The notes beneath the pieces are model-generated. The model searched no databases, was not told the origin of the DNA, and saw only the letters and a program-made list of their open reading frames with translations. This document shows, piece after piece, positions 37,978 through 46,213 of a stretch of 64,000 nucleotides of DNA. The number at the start of each line of letters is the position of its first letter. Positions within the stretch are counted from its first letter, which is position 1. Source of the stretch: Methanomassiliicoccaceae archaeon UBA71 (GTDB lineage: Archaea; Thermoplasmatota; Thermoplasmata; Methanomassiliicoccales; Methanomethylophilaceae); NCBI GenBank assembly GCA_002504405.1, contig DARO01000014.1, forward strand, positions 62,001 to 126,000, in the 5' to 3' direction. The position numbers were made by a program, and so were the translations under genes.

Positions 37978-39234
37978 TCAGTTCCCCTCCAGCTGGTCCG
38001 GGGTGACGATCCTCCCGGCTATGGCGGATGCCGCCACGACGGCGGGCCCCGCGAGGTACACCTCGGAGGCCTTGTCGCCCATGCGCCCGATGAAGTTCCT
38101 GTTTGTGGAGGCGACCGCCCTCTCCCCTGCCGCAAGGATCCCCATGTACCCTCCGAGGCACGCGCCGCAGGTGGGGCCCGATATGAACGCCCCGGCATCG
38201 AGGAATATCTGCATCAGCCCCTCCTCGATCATCTGCCTGTAGACCTTCTGCGATGCGGGGACCACGAGGAACCTGACGTTGGGATGGACCTTCCTTCCCT
38301 TGACAATCTCCGCCCCTATCCTCATGTCCTCGATCCTGCCGTTTGTGCAGCTCCCGAGGTACGCCTGGTCGATAGTGACGTCGGCATCCTTCACGGCGCG
38401 GCCGTTGCTGGGCAGGTGGGGATATGACACGAAGGGCTCGAGCTCTGAGAGGTCGTACTCCAGGACCTGGCAGTACTCGGCGTCCGGGTCGGCGTCCACG
38501 GGGGTGTACTCGCCGCGGACGGTGTCCTTGATGTACTCGCGGGTGAGGTCGTCGCAGGGGAAGATCCCGGCCTTCCCGCCGGCCTCGATCGCCATGTTGG
38601 AGATGGCGAGCCTGTCCGCGACGGGGATGTTCTGCACATCGCCGTGGAACTCGAAGGCCTTGTAGTTGGCCCCGTCCACGCCGATGTCCGTGATGATCCT
38701 GAGGATGAGGTCCTTCCCGCCCACATACTTCCTGAACTTCCCGCGGACCACGACCTTGATCGTCTCGGGGACCTTGAACCACAGCTTCCCGGTGGCGAAG
38801 GCGGCCGCTGCCTCGGTGGAACCTATGCCGGTGGAGAACGCATTGATGCCGCCGTATGTGCATGTATGCGAATCGGCTCCGACGATGAGCCTCCCAGGCG
38901 CCGCGAAGCCCTCCTCGACCATGAGCTGATGGCAGACGCCGCTCTTCCCGATCTCGAAGTAGTTGGGGAGCTTGTGCTCGTGCGCGAACTCCCTCATCTC
39001 CTTCGCCTGCTCGGCGGAGGCCACGTCCTTAGCGGGGACGTAGTGGTCCGGGATCAGTACCATGCGGTCCTTGTACATGGTGCCGGTGTTCAGCTTGGCG
39101 TATTCGCGGAACGCGATGGGGCCTGTCACATCGTTCACCATGACGTAGTCCACATCCGCCATGACAACCTGCCCCGCACGTGCATCCTTCCCGGATTTCT
39201 CCGAGAGGATCTTCTCTGCTATCGTCTTTCCCAT
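37978..39234 (-). CDS. leuC: 3-isopropylmalate dehydratase large subunit LeuC
   Basis: 418 residues, iron-sulfur large subunit of the aconitase family. Motifs include MADVDYVMVNDVTGPIAF, ADSHTCTYGGINAFSTGIGSTE, GSCTNGRIEDMR (first cluster Cys) and GPTCGACLGGYMGIL (the other two Cys). The length is that of the archaeal/short LeuC type. ATG 39234 (MGKTIAEKIL) is preferred; a GTG at 39243 in frame, inside the leuA end, is an alternative. Second gene of leuA-leuC-leuD-leuB-pcc1. Confidence 0.93.
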   Translation of the reverse strand: MGKTIAEKILSEKSGKDARAGQVVMADVDYVMVNDVTGPIAFREYAKLNTGTMYKDRMVLIPDHYVPAKDVASAEQAKEMREFAHEHKLPNYFEIGKSGVCHQLMVEEGFAAPGRLIVGADSHTCTYGGINAFSTGIGSTEAAAAFATGKLWFKVPETIKVVVRGKFRKYVGGKDLILRIITDIGVDGANYKAFEFHGDVQNIPVADRLAISNMAIEAGGKAGIFPCDDLTREYIKDTVRGEYTPVDADPDAEYCQVLEYDLSELEPFVSYPHLPSNGRAVKDADVTIDQAYLGSCTNGRIEDMRIGAEIVKGRKVHPNVRFLVVPASQKVYRQMIEEGLMQIFLDAGAFISGPTCGACLGGYMGILAAGERAVASTNRNFIGRMGDKASEVYLAGPAVVAASAIAGRIVTPDQLEGN

Positions 39235-39235
39235 C

Positions 39236-40822
39236 TCACTCACTCTTCTGTCTGGAGAAATCCCTGTTGATCGCGGCCATCATGGCCTCGATGGAGGTCT
39301 GGACCACATCGAGGCCCACGGCCTTTCCGACGGACAGGTTGCCGTCGTTCTGAACGTTCTTGACCATGACCGTCGACTCGCAGATGGAGTCGCTGCCTCC
39401 CGTGACGGCTGCGAGCTTGTACTCCTCCAGCGTGATGGCGGGGTTGACAGCCTCCGCGATGGCCTTCAATGCGGCATCCACCGGCCCCACGCCGGTCTCC
39501 GCGACGGTCTTCTTCTCGCCGTCCACGGTGATCGTGACGGTGGCCGTGGACGTGATGTCCTTGCCGGTGAACACCGCGATGCTGTTCAGGACTGCCGCGT
39601 TGGACTTGGTCTCCTTCTTCCACAGCACGCCCTCGGCTATGGCGATCAGCTCGGCGTCGTCTATCTCCTTTCCGCCGATCGCTATGCTCTTGATCGCCGA
39701 CATCAGCTCGGGCATGTGCTCCTCCGGGAACTTGACGTTGAGGGCATCCAGCCTGCCCCTCACGGAGTGCTCCCCGGAGTGCTTCCCGATGACTATGTGC
39801 CTCTCGACGCCGACCATCTCCGGCTTGAACGGCTCGTAGGTCAGGGTGTTGCCCATGATGCCGTGTACATGGATGCCGGACTCGTGGGCGAAGGCGTTCC
39901 TCCCGACGATGGGCTTGTTGAATGCCATGGGGAACCCGGTTATCCTCTCGATCAGCCTGGAGACCTGCCCGATCTTCGGGAGGTCCACGGTCTCCACCCC
40001 GTAGTTGGCGAACAGGTTAACAGCGACCTCCTCCAGGGCGGCGTTGCCCGTCCTCTCGCCGATGCCGTTGACGGTCACCTGGCATATGGACGCGCCCGCC
40101 TCGACGCCGGCCAGCGTGTTGGCCACGGCGAGCCCCATGTCGTTGTGGCAGTGCATGGAGATCGGCACGTCCAGGACCTTGCTCATCTCCGACACGATGT
40201 ACGCCATTCCCTGTGGGACGATGACGCCCACGGTGTCGGGCAGGTTGATGCTGGATGCCCCTGCCTCCTGCACAGCGACGCATATGTCCTTCATGAACCC
40301 CAGGTCCGACCTGGTGGCGTCCTCGCAGGAGAACATGACCTCGAGTCCGTGCTCCCTTGCGTACTCGACGGTCGACACCGCCCTCTCCTTCACCTGCTCC
40401 GGCGTCATCTTCAGCTTGTACTTCATGTGGAGGTCGCTGGTGGCGATGAACGTGTGGATGTAGTCCAGGCCGCAGTCTATGACCGCGTCCACATCGGATT
40501 TGACGGAGCGCGACAGGCTGCACACTGTGCAATTGGTGCCGGCGTCCATTATCTTCTTGAGGGTGTCCCTCTCGATGTCGGACGAGGCGGCGAAACCCGC
40601 CTCCATGATGTCTATGCCCAAGTCATCAAGTGCGAGGGCGATGCGCACCTTGTCGTCCGAGCTCAGCGCTATGCCCGGGGCTTGCTCACCATCCCTCAGT
40701 GTAGTGTCGAAGATCTGGATCTTGTCTGCATGAGGGATGGACTTGAGCGCTAGCTGGTTGTAGGGGCTGACGGCCAGCATTTCCTTCAACTTACTAGCGT
40801 TCTCACTGGTTTGCGGTTCCAT
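39236..40822 (-). CDS. leuA: 2-isopropylmalate synthase family enzyme (LeuA/CimA)
   Basis: 528 residues. HMGL-like catalytic barrel (about 30-310: IFDTTLRDGEQAPG, HTFIATSDLHMKYKL, HCHNDMGLAVANTLAGVEAG, NGIGERTGNA) plus linker and the C-terminal regulatory domain (about 400-525), which in LeuA binds leucine. The following leuC, leuD and leuB favour 2-isopropylmalate synthase, although (R)-citramalate synthases share the same architecture. Start ATG 40822 (MEPQTSENASK) has GAGGTG six bases before it; an in-frame GTG lies nine bases upstream. No leader-peptide attenuator was recognised. Confidence 0.88.
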   Translation of the reverse strand: MEPQTSENASKLKEMLAVSPYNQLALKSIPHADKIQIFDTTLRDGEQAPGIALSSDDKVRIALALDDLGIDIMEAGFAASSDIERDTLKKIMDAGTNCTVCSLSRSVKSDVDAVIDCGLDYIHTFIATSDLHMKYKLKMTPEQVKERAVSTVEYAREHGLEVMFSCEDATRSDLGFMKDICVAVQEAGASSINLPDTVGVIVPQGMAYIVSEMSKVLDVPISMHCHNDMGLAVANTLAGVEAGASICQVTVNGIGERTGNAALEEVAVNLFANYGVETVDLPKIGQVSRLIERITGFPMAFNKPIVGRNAFAHESGIHVHGIMGNTLTYEPFKPEMVGVERHIVIGKHSGEHSVRGRLDALNVKFPEEHMPELMSAIKSIAIGGKEIDDAELIAIAEGVLWKKETKSNAAVLNSIAVFTGKDITSTATVTITVDGEKKTVAETGVGPVDAALKAIAEAVNPAITLEEYKLAAVTGGSDSICESTVMVKNVQNDGNLSVGKAVGLDVVQTSIEAMMAAINRDFSRQKSE

Positions 40823-41000
40823 ACAAAACACCTCAAACCGTCCTAGCTCTCACTGGATTCACAGAAGAAGTGTAAGTCCGGTGTTAGCGTTGCAGATCAT
40901 TTTATGACCTCTGACGGTGAGGCACCCTATTTTTTTAATGTATAAAAATCCGATGGAAGACACGGACCATGGGGTGAGAACAACCTTCATCGGAAGGATG

Positions 41001-41020
41001 GCCGGCGGTCTCCCGCCGGC
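41001..41020 (-). terminator. GC-rich hairpin after mgtA
   Basis: GCCGGCGG (41001-41008) and CCGCCGGC (41013-41020) form a perfect 8-bp stem with a four-base loop, 11 bases past the mgtA stop on the minus strand. Confidence 0.5.
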
Positions 41021-41031
41021 TAAATTGTTTG

Positions 41032-43764
41032 TCAACAGGCGAAGTAGCCCTTGGTCTTCAGCATGTGCTTCTTCACCGCGTGCGCGCCGAAGAAGTACAC
41101 GCACGCTATGAACGGCATCCAGATCAGCGTCCACAACGGAACCGCGATCAGGTCCGTGCAACCCGATATGGCCTCCCACAGCGGGCCGCTGAACGGAAGC
41201 AGCGTCCCTACGCAGAGCGCTATGATGGTCGTGACCACCAGTGGCTTGGACGACCACGCCTGGAAGAAGGGCAGCTTGTTGGTACGGACTATGTGGATGG
41301 CCCATACCTGCATCCAGTACTGCTCGATGACCCACAGGGACTGGAACAGGACCACGACGCCGAGGAACTCGGGGTGGTCGTCCAGGAAGAGCCCGTTCTG
41401 GGTGCCGTAGATGACCACGTCCAGCGCGTTGGTGAAGTCGTACCCGGGTATGTTGACCGCGACGGTTGGGAACACCACGAACAGGAAGAACGCCCATGAC
41501 ATGATGTCCGTCACGACGCACATAGGCCCGTACCGCATCATCACGTTACGCAGGTTGATTGCGTCCCATTTCCGCGGCTCCCGCACGAACTCGTCCTCCA
41601 CCTTGTCCCATATGATGAAGATGCAGGCGAAGTCGTTGATCAGGTTGAAGATCAGGATCATGATCCCGCCCATGGGCTCGAAGCAGAACAGCAGGGAACC
41701 GAGGATCAGGGAGAACATGTATCCGAAGTTGATCGAACCGATCATCTTCACGTACTTTATGGAGTTGACGTATACCTTCCTGCCCTCGATGGCCCCGGTC
41801 TTGAGTATCCCGAGGTCCTTCTCCAGCAGGATCATGCTCGCGGCCTCCTTGGCTATGTCCGTACCAGTATCCACCGAGATGGACACGTCGGCGCTCTTCA
41901 TTGCGACCACATCGTTGATGCCGTCGCCCATTAAACCGACCGTGTGGCCGTTCGCCCTCAGGGCCTGGACGACCCTGGATTTGTTGTCGGGGCTGAGCCT
42001 CGCGAATATGCTCGTATCCTCGACCGCACCCTGGAGCTCCTCGTCGCTCATGGAGTCGATCTGCGGACCGACCAGGACGTTCTCCGAGGAGATGCCGATG
42101 CTGTCGCACACATGCTTCGAGACGTATTCGTTGTCCCCTGTGAGGACCTTGACGGCTATTCCGTACTCGTCGAGGTCCTTAATCGCCTGCGCGGCTGTGG
42201 GCTTGACAGGATCGGAGAACACAAGGAAACCTGCGATGATCAGGTCCGATTCGTCTGCGGATGAGAAGGCAGTCTGCCCTGCGGGGATGTACTTGTGAGT
42301 TATCCCCAGGACCCTCATGCCCTTCTGGCTGTACCACTCCACCAGGCCCATCATGTCGTTGACTATCTTGTCGTTCAGGGGCTGTATGTCCCTGTTGGCA
42401 TCGAGGTAGCCCGTGGATATCGAGAGAATCTCCGGCATCGCACCCTTGGTGATCATCATGTTGACCTCGTCGTCCTTCCTGACGACGACCGTGGCGCGCC
42501 TCCTGGTGAAATCGAAGGGGACGTCGGCAACGTACTCGTAGGCGTCGAGCTCCTCGCCCAGGTCGTACTCCTCCGCGTACTCGTCCAGCGCCCAGTCGAT
42601 CTGGTTGGTGGCGGACTTCAGGTTGCGGGAGTTCAGACAGGACATAATCTCCACCGAATGGCTTGCATTGCCGTAGACATCGTTGCAGTCATGAACCGAG
42701 ATCCTGTTCTGTGTCAGCGTGCCAGTCTTGTCGGAGCATAGCACATCCATGGCACCGAAGTTCTGTATGGCGGTGACGTCCTTGACGATGACCTTGTTCT
42801 TGGACATGCTTATGGCGCCCCTGGCCAGATTGGCCGACACGATTGTCGCCAGCATCTCTGGCATAAGGCCGATCGCCAAAGTCAGGGCGTACTTCACTGC
42901 ATCGATGAGGTCCTCGATAATGGGCGTGGACGGGTCCATGTAGCCCTTCACAAATATTATGACGAAGACGGGAGGGACCATGAATGCCATCAGTTTCAGA
43001 AGGACGTTGACGATGGCCTTGCTTCCCTTGTCGTATGTGGTCGCGGTCTTCTTCCTGGTGAGCTTCTCGGCCATGGAGCCGAAGACCGTGTCGTCGCCGA
43101 CGGCGACCACGACCGCCTCGGCGGACCCCCCGATCACGCTCGTCCCCATGAATGCGAGGTTGTCGCATCCGAGGACAGAGTCGACATTTTCCATCCTGTC
43201 CGCAACCTTGGTCACTCCCCCGGACTCGCCGGTGAGAGCGGACTGGTCCACCTTCAGATGATTGGAAGAGATGATCCTGACATCGGCGGGAATCATGTCC
43301 CCCGTGTCCAGGATGATTATGTCACCGACGACCAGCTCCCTGGAGTCTATCTCGGTCTCGGTGTCCTCGCGGCGCACGGTGATGATCGTCGTGACCATGC
43401 TGGCCAGTTGAGCCGCCGCCTTCGAGCTGCGGGTCTCCTGGACGAACGTCACGGTACCGCTGACAAGAATCAGCGTCGTGAGAATGATGAAGTAAATCCA
43501 GTCCGGATCAAGGACCATCCATAGGACGTCGATGATTGCCAGAGCGATGATGAATATGTTTGCGAAAGAGCGGTACAGCCTCTTCAGGACGACATGCTTG
43601 TTGTGGTTGGTCGCCTCGTTCTTCCCGTACTGGATACGGGAAGTCGTGATCTCCTCGTTGAAGTGTCCTTCCTGCCTGCTGTTGTATTCCTCGATGACGG
43701 AGGAAGCATCCTGGGATGCCGCCCTCCTCATCCTTTCTTCTGGTGTAGACGAACCATTTACCAC
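41032..43764 (-). CDS. mgtA: Magnesium-transporting P-type ATPase MgtA
   Basis: 910 residues, P3B-type ATPase importing Mg2+. Cation ATPase N-domain, then TGES in the actuator domain, phosphorylation motif DKTGTLT (about residue 350), KGA and MGDGINDV in the P/N domains, and about ten membrane helices. The C-terminal half has the MgtA-like KMIGSINFGYMFS and LIFNLINDF, plus an EQYWMQVW pattern seen in this class. The start is GTG at 43764: the TATA box at 43785-43793 is 26 bases upstream; ATG 43731 would be a shorter form. Full length compared with bacterial MgtA (about 900). Confidence 0.93.
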   Translation of the reverse strand: MVNGSSTPEERMRRAASQDASSVIEEYNSRQEGHFNEEITTSRIQYGKNEATNHNKHVVLKRLYRSFANIFIIALAIIDVLWMVLDPDWIYFIILTTLILVSGTVTFVQETRSSKAAAQLASMVTTIITVRREDTETEIDSRELVVGDIIILDTGDMIPADVRIISSNHLKVDQSALTGESGGVTKVADRMENVDSVLGCDNLAFMGTSVIGGSAEAVVVAVGDDTVFGSMAEKLTRKKTATTYDKGSKAIVNVLLKLMAFMVPPVFVIIFVKGYMDPSTPIIEDLIDAVKYALTLAIGLMPEMLATIVSANLARGAISMSKNKVIVKDVTAIQNFGAMDVLCSDKTGTLTQNRISVHDCNDVYGNASHSVEIMSCLNSRNLKSATNQIDWALDEYAEEYDLGEELDAYEYVADVPFDFTRRRATVVVRKDDEVNMMITKGAMPEILSISTGYLDANRDIQPLNDKIVNDMMGLVEWYSQKGMRVLGITHKYIPAGQTAFSSADESDLIIAGFLVFSDPVKPTAAQAIKDLDEYGIAVKVLTGDNEYVSKHVCDSIGISSENVLVGPQIDSMSDEELQGAVEDTSIFARLSPDNKSRVVQALRANGHTVGLMGDGINDVVAMKSADVSISVDTGTDIAKEAASMILLEKDLGILKTGAIEGRKVYVNSIKYVKMIGSINFGYMFSLILGSLLFCFEPMGGIMILIFNLINDFACIFIIWDKVEDEFVREPRKWDAINLRNVMMRYGPMCVVTDIMSWAFFLFVVFPTVAVNIPGYDFTNALDVVIYGTQNGLFLDDHPEFLGVVVLFQSLWVIEQYWMQVWAIHIVRTNKLPFFQAWSSKPLVVTTIIALCVGTLLPFSGPLWEAISGCTDLIAVPLWTLIWMPFIACVYFFGAHAVKKHMLKTKGYFAC

Positions 43765-43784
43765 GGAAGAAGGGATGAAGTCAA

Positions 43785-43793
43785 ATTATTTAA
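43785..43793 (-). promoter_or_regulatory. TATA box of mgtA
   Basis: Minus-strand TTAAATAAT is centred 25-26 bases before the GTG at 43764, pointing to a leaderless transcript beginning with GTG. Confidence 0.55.
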
Positions 43794-43801
43794 GAGCCAA
43801 T

Positions 43802-43822
43802 CCCGGGGGCGTAGCCCCCGGG
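43802..43822 (-). terminator. Perfect 9-bp hairpin after the coiled-coil protein gene
   Basis: CCCGGGGGC (43802-43810), GTA loop, GCCCCCGGG (43814-43822), 14 bases past the stop of the gene at 43836 and just before the mgtA promoter. Confidence 0.6.
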
Positions 43823-43835
43823 GGGCCAGGAGGCG

Positions 43836-44372
43836 TCACTCCTCCTTCTTGGAGGCCTGGTCCGGCTCCTCTGGGGCATCGACGGTGTCCGCGGGCAGCT
43901 CCCCGGGGACCCCCTCCTCGTGGGCGGTGGGGGCGACCGCATCCTGGATCTGCTCCGCGATCTCCTCGGCCTTGGACTCCTGGACGTCCTCAGCCCTCTC
44001 CGCGGACTGGATGGCCTCCTCGACCTCCTGGTGCTCATGGGCGACCACGCCCTGTGCGTGGGCCTCCGCGGCCTTCCTCTCGGCCTCCCTCTTCGCCTTC
44101 TCCTCGGCCTTGAGCTTCCTCTTCTGCTCCTTCTCGGCCTCCTTGCGGCGCCTTATCTGCTCCTTGAGCTCCTTCTTGGCCGCGGCGCGCTCCTCCTTCG
44201 GAAGCTTCTTGATGGCCTCCTTGCGCTTCTCCTCCGCGAGCCTCGCCTTCCACTTGTCGTCGGAGATCTTCTCCTTCTCCCTGATGGCCGCCTCCTTCTT
44301 CTCGTTGGCTATCTTGGCGTGCCTCGCTTTCGCTTTGGCATCGTCACCCGTTGACTCCACGATCTTGGCCAT
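43836..44372 (-). CDS. Highly charged coiled-coil protein of unknown function
   Basis: 178 residues. I do not recognise a family. Residues ~10-135 are an almost unbroken Lys/Glu/Ala/Arg-rich helix (for example EERAAAKKELKEQIRRRKEAEKEQ), expected to form a coiled coil or long single helix. The last ~40 residues are acidic and Pro-rich, probably disordered. No signal peptide or membrane segment is present. A TATA element (around 44407-44416) and GAGG before the ATG support expression as a single gene. The composition alone makes similarity searches unreliable. Confidence 0.65.
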   Translation of the reverse strand: MAKIVESTGDDAKAKARHAKIANEKKEAAIREKEKISDDKWKARLAEEKRKEAIKKLPKEERAAAKKELKEQIRRRKEAEKEQKRKLKAEEKAKREAERKAAEAHAQGVVAHEHQEVEEAIQSAERAEDVQESKAEEIAEQIQDAVAPTAHEEGVPGELPADTVDAPEEPDQASKKEE

Positions 44373-44470
44373 GAATTGTAACCTCGCGTGCGTAATCGCG
44401 CATTAGGTATAAATTGGCACGCGGGAAGGCTTCGGACCGCGTGGGAGAAGGCGTCGTTGGGTTTGGATGG

Positions 44471-44490
44471 GGGACGGGATGCCCCGTCCC
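44471..44490 (-). terminator. Hairpin after the desulfoferrodoxin gene
   Basis: GGGACGGG (44471-44478) and CCCGTCCC (44483-44490) form a perfect 8-bp stem with loop ATGC, 14 bases past the stop on the minus strand. Confidence 0.5.
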
Positions 44491-44503
44491 GCCGGTTTCA
44501 TCA

Positions 44504-44878
44504 TCACTGGTTGGATTTCCAGAGGCCGTGCTTGTTGCAGTACTCCCAGGCGGCAATCTGCTTTGCGTCCGTCTTGAAGAACGCTTCGGGTGCATCCCCG
44601 GGCTTCAGGTACTTCCTCATCAGGACGCCGTCGGCGCAGATCTCGATGAAGACGATGTAGTGCTCCTCGGTCATGGGGTGGGCGGTCTCCTTCCCTACCT
44701 TCACGAGGACGCCTCCGTCCTGCCTCTCGATGTACGGCACGTGCTTCTCCTTGACGAAGTCCTCGGTCTTGACCTCGGCGGGCTTCATCTCCTCGCCGCA
44801 GCAGGACGAGACTGCGCCCCCCTTGTAGAGCAGCTCGACGACGGTGCCGCATTTCTCGCAAACGTATTTCGTGGCCAT
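44504..44878 (-). CDS. dfx: Desulfoferrodoxin (2Fe superoxide reductase)
   Basis: 124 residues. Reduces superoxide to peroxide without making oxygen, a typical protection of anaerobes. Centre I (desulforedoxin-like) ligands Cys7, Cys10, Cys26 and Cys27 are all present. The catalytic centre II ligands are His46 (after EK), His67, His73, Cys114 and His117 (CNKHGLW), with the conserved Lys45 in EKHVP. Monocistronic with its own TATA box at 44914-44921 and a 7-bp inverted repeat at the expected transcription start. Confidence 0.95.
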   Translation of the reverse strand: MATKYVCEKCGTVVELLYKGGAVSSCCGEEMKPAEVKTEDFVKEKHVPYIERQDGGVLVKVGKETAHPMTEEHYIVFIEICADGVLMRKYLKPGDAPEAFFKTDAKQIAAWEYCNKHGLWKSNQ

Positions 44879-44891
44879 TTACAAACCTCTG

Positions 44892-44921
44892 GAGGCTTAG
44901 TGGAAGCCTCTGCTTATATAC
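44892..44921 (-). promoter_or_regulatory. Desulfoferrodoxin promoter with inverted repeat
   Basis: Minus-strand TATA element GTATATAA (44914-44921) is followed by the inverted repeat GAGGCTT-N5-AAGCCTC (44892-44910), which covers the interval up to the expected start of transcription. A repressor bound here would block the polymerase. The factor is unknown; an oxidative-stress regulator is a natural guess. Confidence 0.5.
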
Positions 44922-44999
44922 TTATCTAAACGCCGTTAATTCTTTAACCCCCGACGAGGCCCCGCTCATTCAATATACGATGCGGTCCATGCCGGGTGC

Positions 45000-45638
45000 A
45001 TGCTCGTCCCAGCCCTGTTCTCATCCTGCCCCCAGGATACTGTGGTGTCTCATGACGCATGGTTCACGGACAGGGGGTTCTCCGCGAGGGCATCGGTGCC
45101 CCTTGAGGATGCGATCGCCTCCCTGCCGCGCTCAGACACCAGGACGCCGGTGGTGATCGTGGACATGGACAGCCTCGCGTCCCGCACTTTCAGGGAGGGG
45201 GTCGTCAAGGGGATGAGGGCGAGAGGCCACGACATCTGGTTCATGACTTGGGTTGAGAACGCCGACGACCTCTTCGATGCCTTCAACACCATCGCCGACA
45301 TCGTCATGGGACCGTACCACGCCACGGCGTCCGACGCTGACCTGGAGGACATACTGACCGTCTCGGACAGCTTCGTTCCCGTCGTCTTCGTGGAGAAGGG
45401 CAGGGCGCTGCTGAGGAACGGCCGCGGCGACGTGGTGGATGCGGTGTCGCACCTGGATGCGATGGGCTTCCACAAGGTCTGCGTGCTGGATGTCGACGGG
45501 TCCGTGCCCGGCTACGACTGGGACCGCCTTTACGAATCGTTCCCTTCGACCGTCGCGTTCACCAGGAGCGTCAGGGATTCCGGCCCGTCCCGGACCGCCG
45601 TGGTCCCCTCGGACGTCATCGGACTATCGTCCCTATGA
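45000..45638 (+). CDS. Conserved hypothetical protein, alpha/beta type
   Basis: 212 residues; I do not recognise it. Alternating strands and helices are visible (VVIVDMDSL, HDIWFMTWV, ADIVMGPYHAT, FVPVVFVEKGRALL, HKVCVLDVDG), a pattern like a small Rossmann or TIM-barrel-derived fold. Two Asp-rich ends (VDMDS and LDVDGS) could bind metal or phosphate. No signal peptide. ATATAC at 44973-44978 is 25 bases before the ATG, so it is probably leaderless. It converges with and overlaps the flavoprotein gene by 23 bases. Confidence 0.6.
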   Translation: MLVPALFSSCPQDTVVSHDAWFTDRGFSARASVPLEDAIASLPRSDTRTPVVIVDMDSLASRTFREGVVKGMRARGHDIWFMTWVENADDLFDAFNTIADIVMGPYHATASDADLEDILTVSDSFVPVVFVEKGRALLRNGRGDVVDAVSHLDAMGFHKVCVLDVDGSVPGYDWDRLYESFPSTVAFTRSVRDSGPSRTAVVPSDVIGLSSL

Positions 45639-46146
45639 AGCGGCGGACCTCCTCGTCGACGCCGTCGTTCCCGCGGCGGTCCGTGTCCGGGAATCCCAGG
45701 TACCCCATCCATTTCATGCCTGATGTAATGGACAGGGCCTTCATCGGATATACCGCATGGGAGAAATCCGGATCCGGGCTGCCCGCGCAGACCATCCCCG
45801 CGGATCTCGAGGGATGCGGGGAGACGTGGTCGAACCATCTTACCTGGAAGCGGTCCATCACCGTCTTCAGGAGGGAGGACGGCCCTCCGAAATGCATCGG
45901 GGACGCGAGGATGAGGAGATCGGACTCCGCGAATGCCCTGTAGACCTCGGACATGTCGTCGTCTATCACACAGGGGCCTTCCGAGCACCTGTCGCACCCC
46001 GTGCAGTGGGCGATGCTCATCCCGGACGGGAACAGGACCTCGACGTCCCAGCCGAGGCTTCCCAGCTCGGATTCGGCCACCCTGCACATGTCCTCCGTTA
46101 CTCCGCCGCGACCGGCGGAACCGCAGATGATCAGCGCCCTGGCCAT
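45616..46146 (-). CDS. Iron-sulfur flavoprotein-like NAD(P)H/FMN oxidoreductase
   Basis: 176 residues, flavodoxin-like fold. FMN loop CGSAGRGGVTEDM near the N-terminus, SPMHFGGPSS and a compact cysteine motif C-x2-C-x2-C-x4-C in HCTGCDRCSEGPC, as in the methanogen iron-sulfur flavoproteins (Isf) that transfer electrons from ferredoxin and reduce O2 or H2O2. Start ATG 46146 (MARALIICG) is exactly 26 bases from the centre of TTTATAAT (46169-46176), so leaderless; a longer frame from 46161 is less likely. The nearby desulfoferrodoxin makes an oxygen-defence role plausible. Confidence 0.82.
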   Translation of the reverse strand: MARALIICGSAGRGGVTEDMCRVAESELGSLGWDVEVLFPSGMSIAHCTGCDRCSEGPCVIDDDMSEVYRAFAESDLLILASPMHFGGPSSLLKTVMDRFQVRWFDHVSPHPSRSAGMVCAGSPDPDFSHAVYPMKALSITSGMKWMGYLGFPDTDRRGNDGVDEEVRRFIGTIVR

Positions 46147-46168
46147 GGATACCGCATCCACGCCACCA

Positions 46169-46176
46169 TTTATAAT
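46169..46176. promoter_or_regulatory. Symmetric TATA box between the divergent flavoprotein and egsA genes
   Basis: TTTATAAT reads as a usable TATA box on either strand. It is centred 26 bases from ATG 46146 (minus) and about 42 from ATG 46214 (plus), where a 16-base leader with GGAGGA (46202-46207) would result. One box may serve both genes. Confidence 0.45.
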
Positions 46177-46213
46177 GTCCTCATACCATTATCCGAGGCA
46201 CGGAGGATAGCAG

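Noticed and set aside
39161..40753. A 530-codon plus-strand frame opposite leuA
   Set aside because: Shadow frame without motifs; leuA on the other strand is complete.
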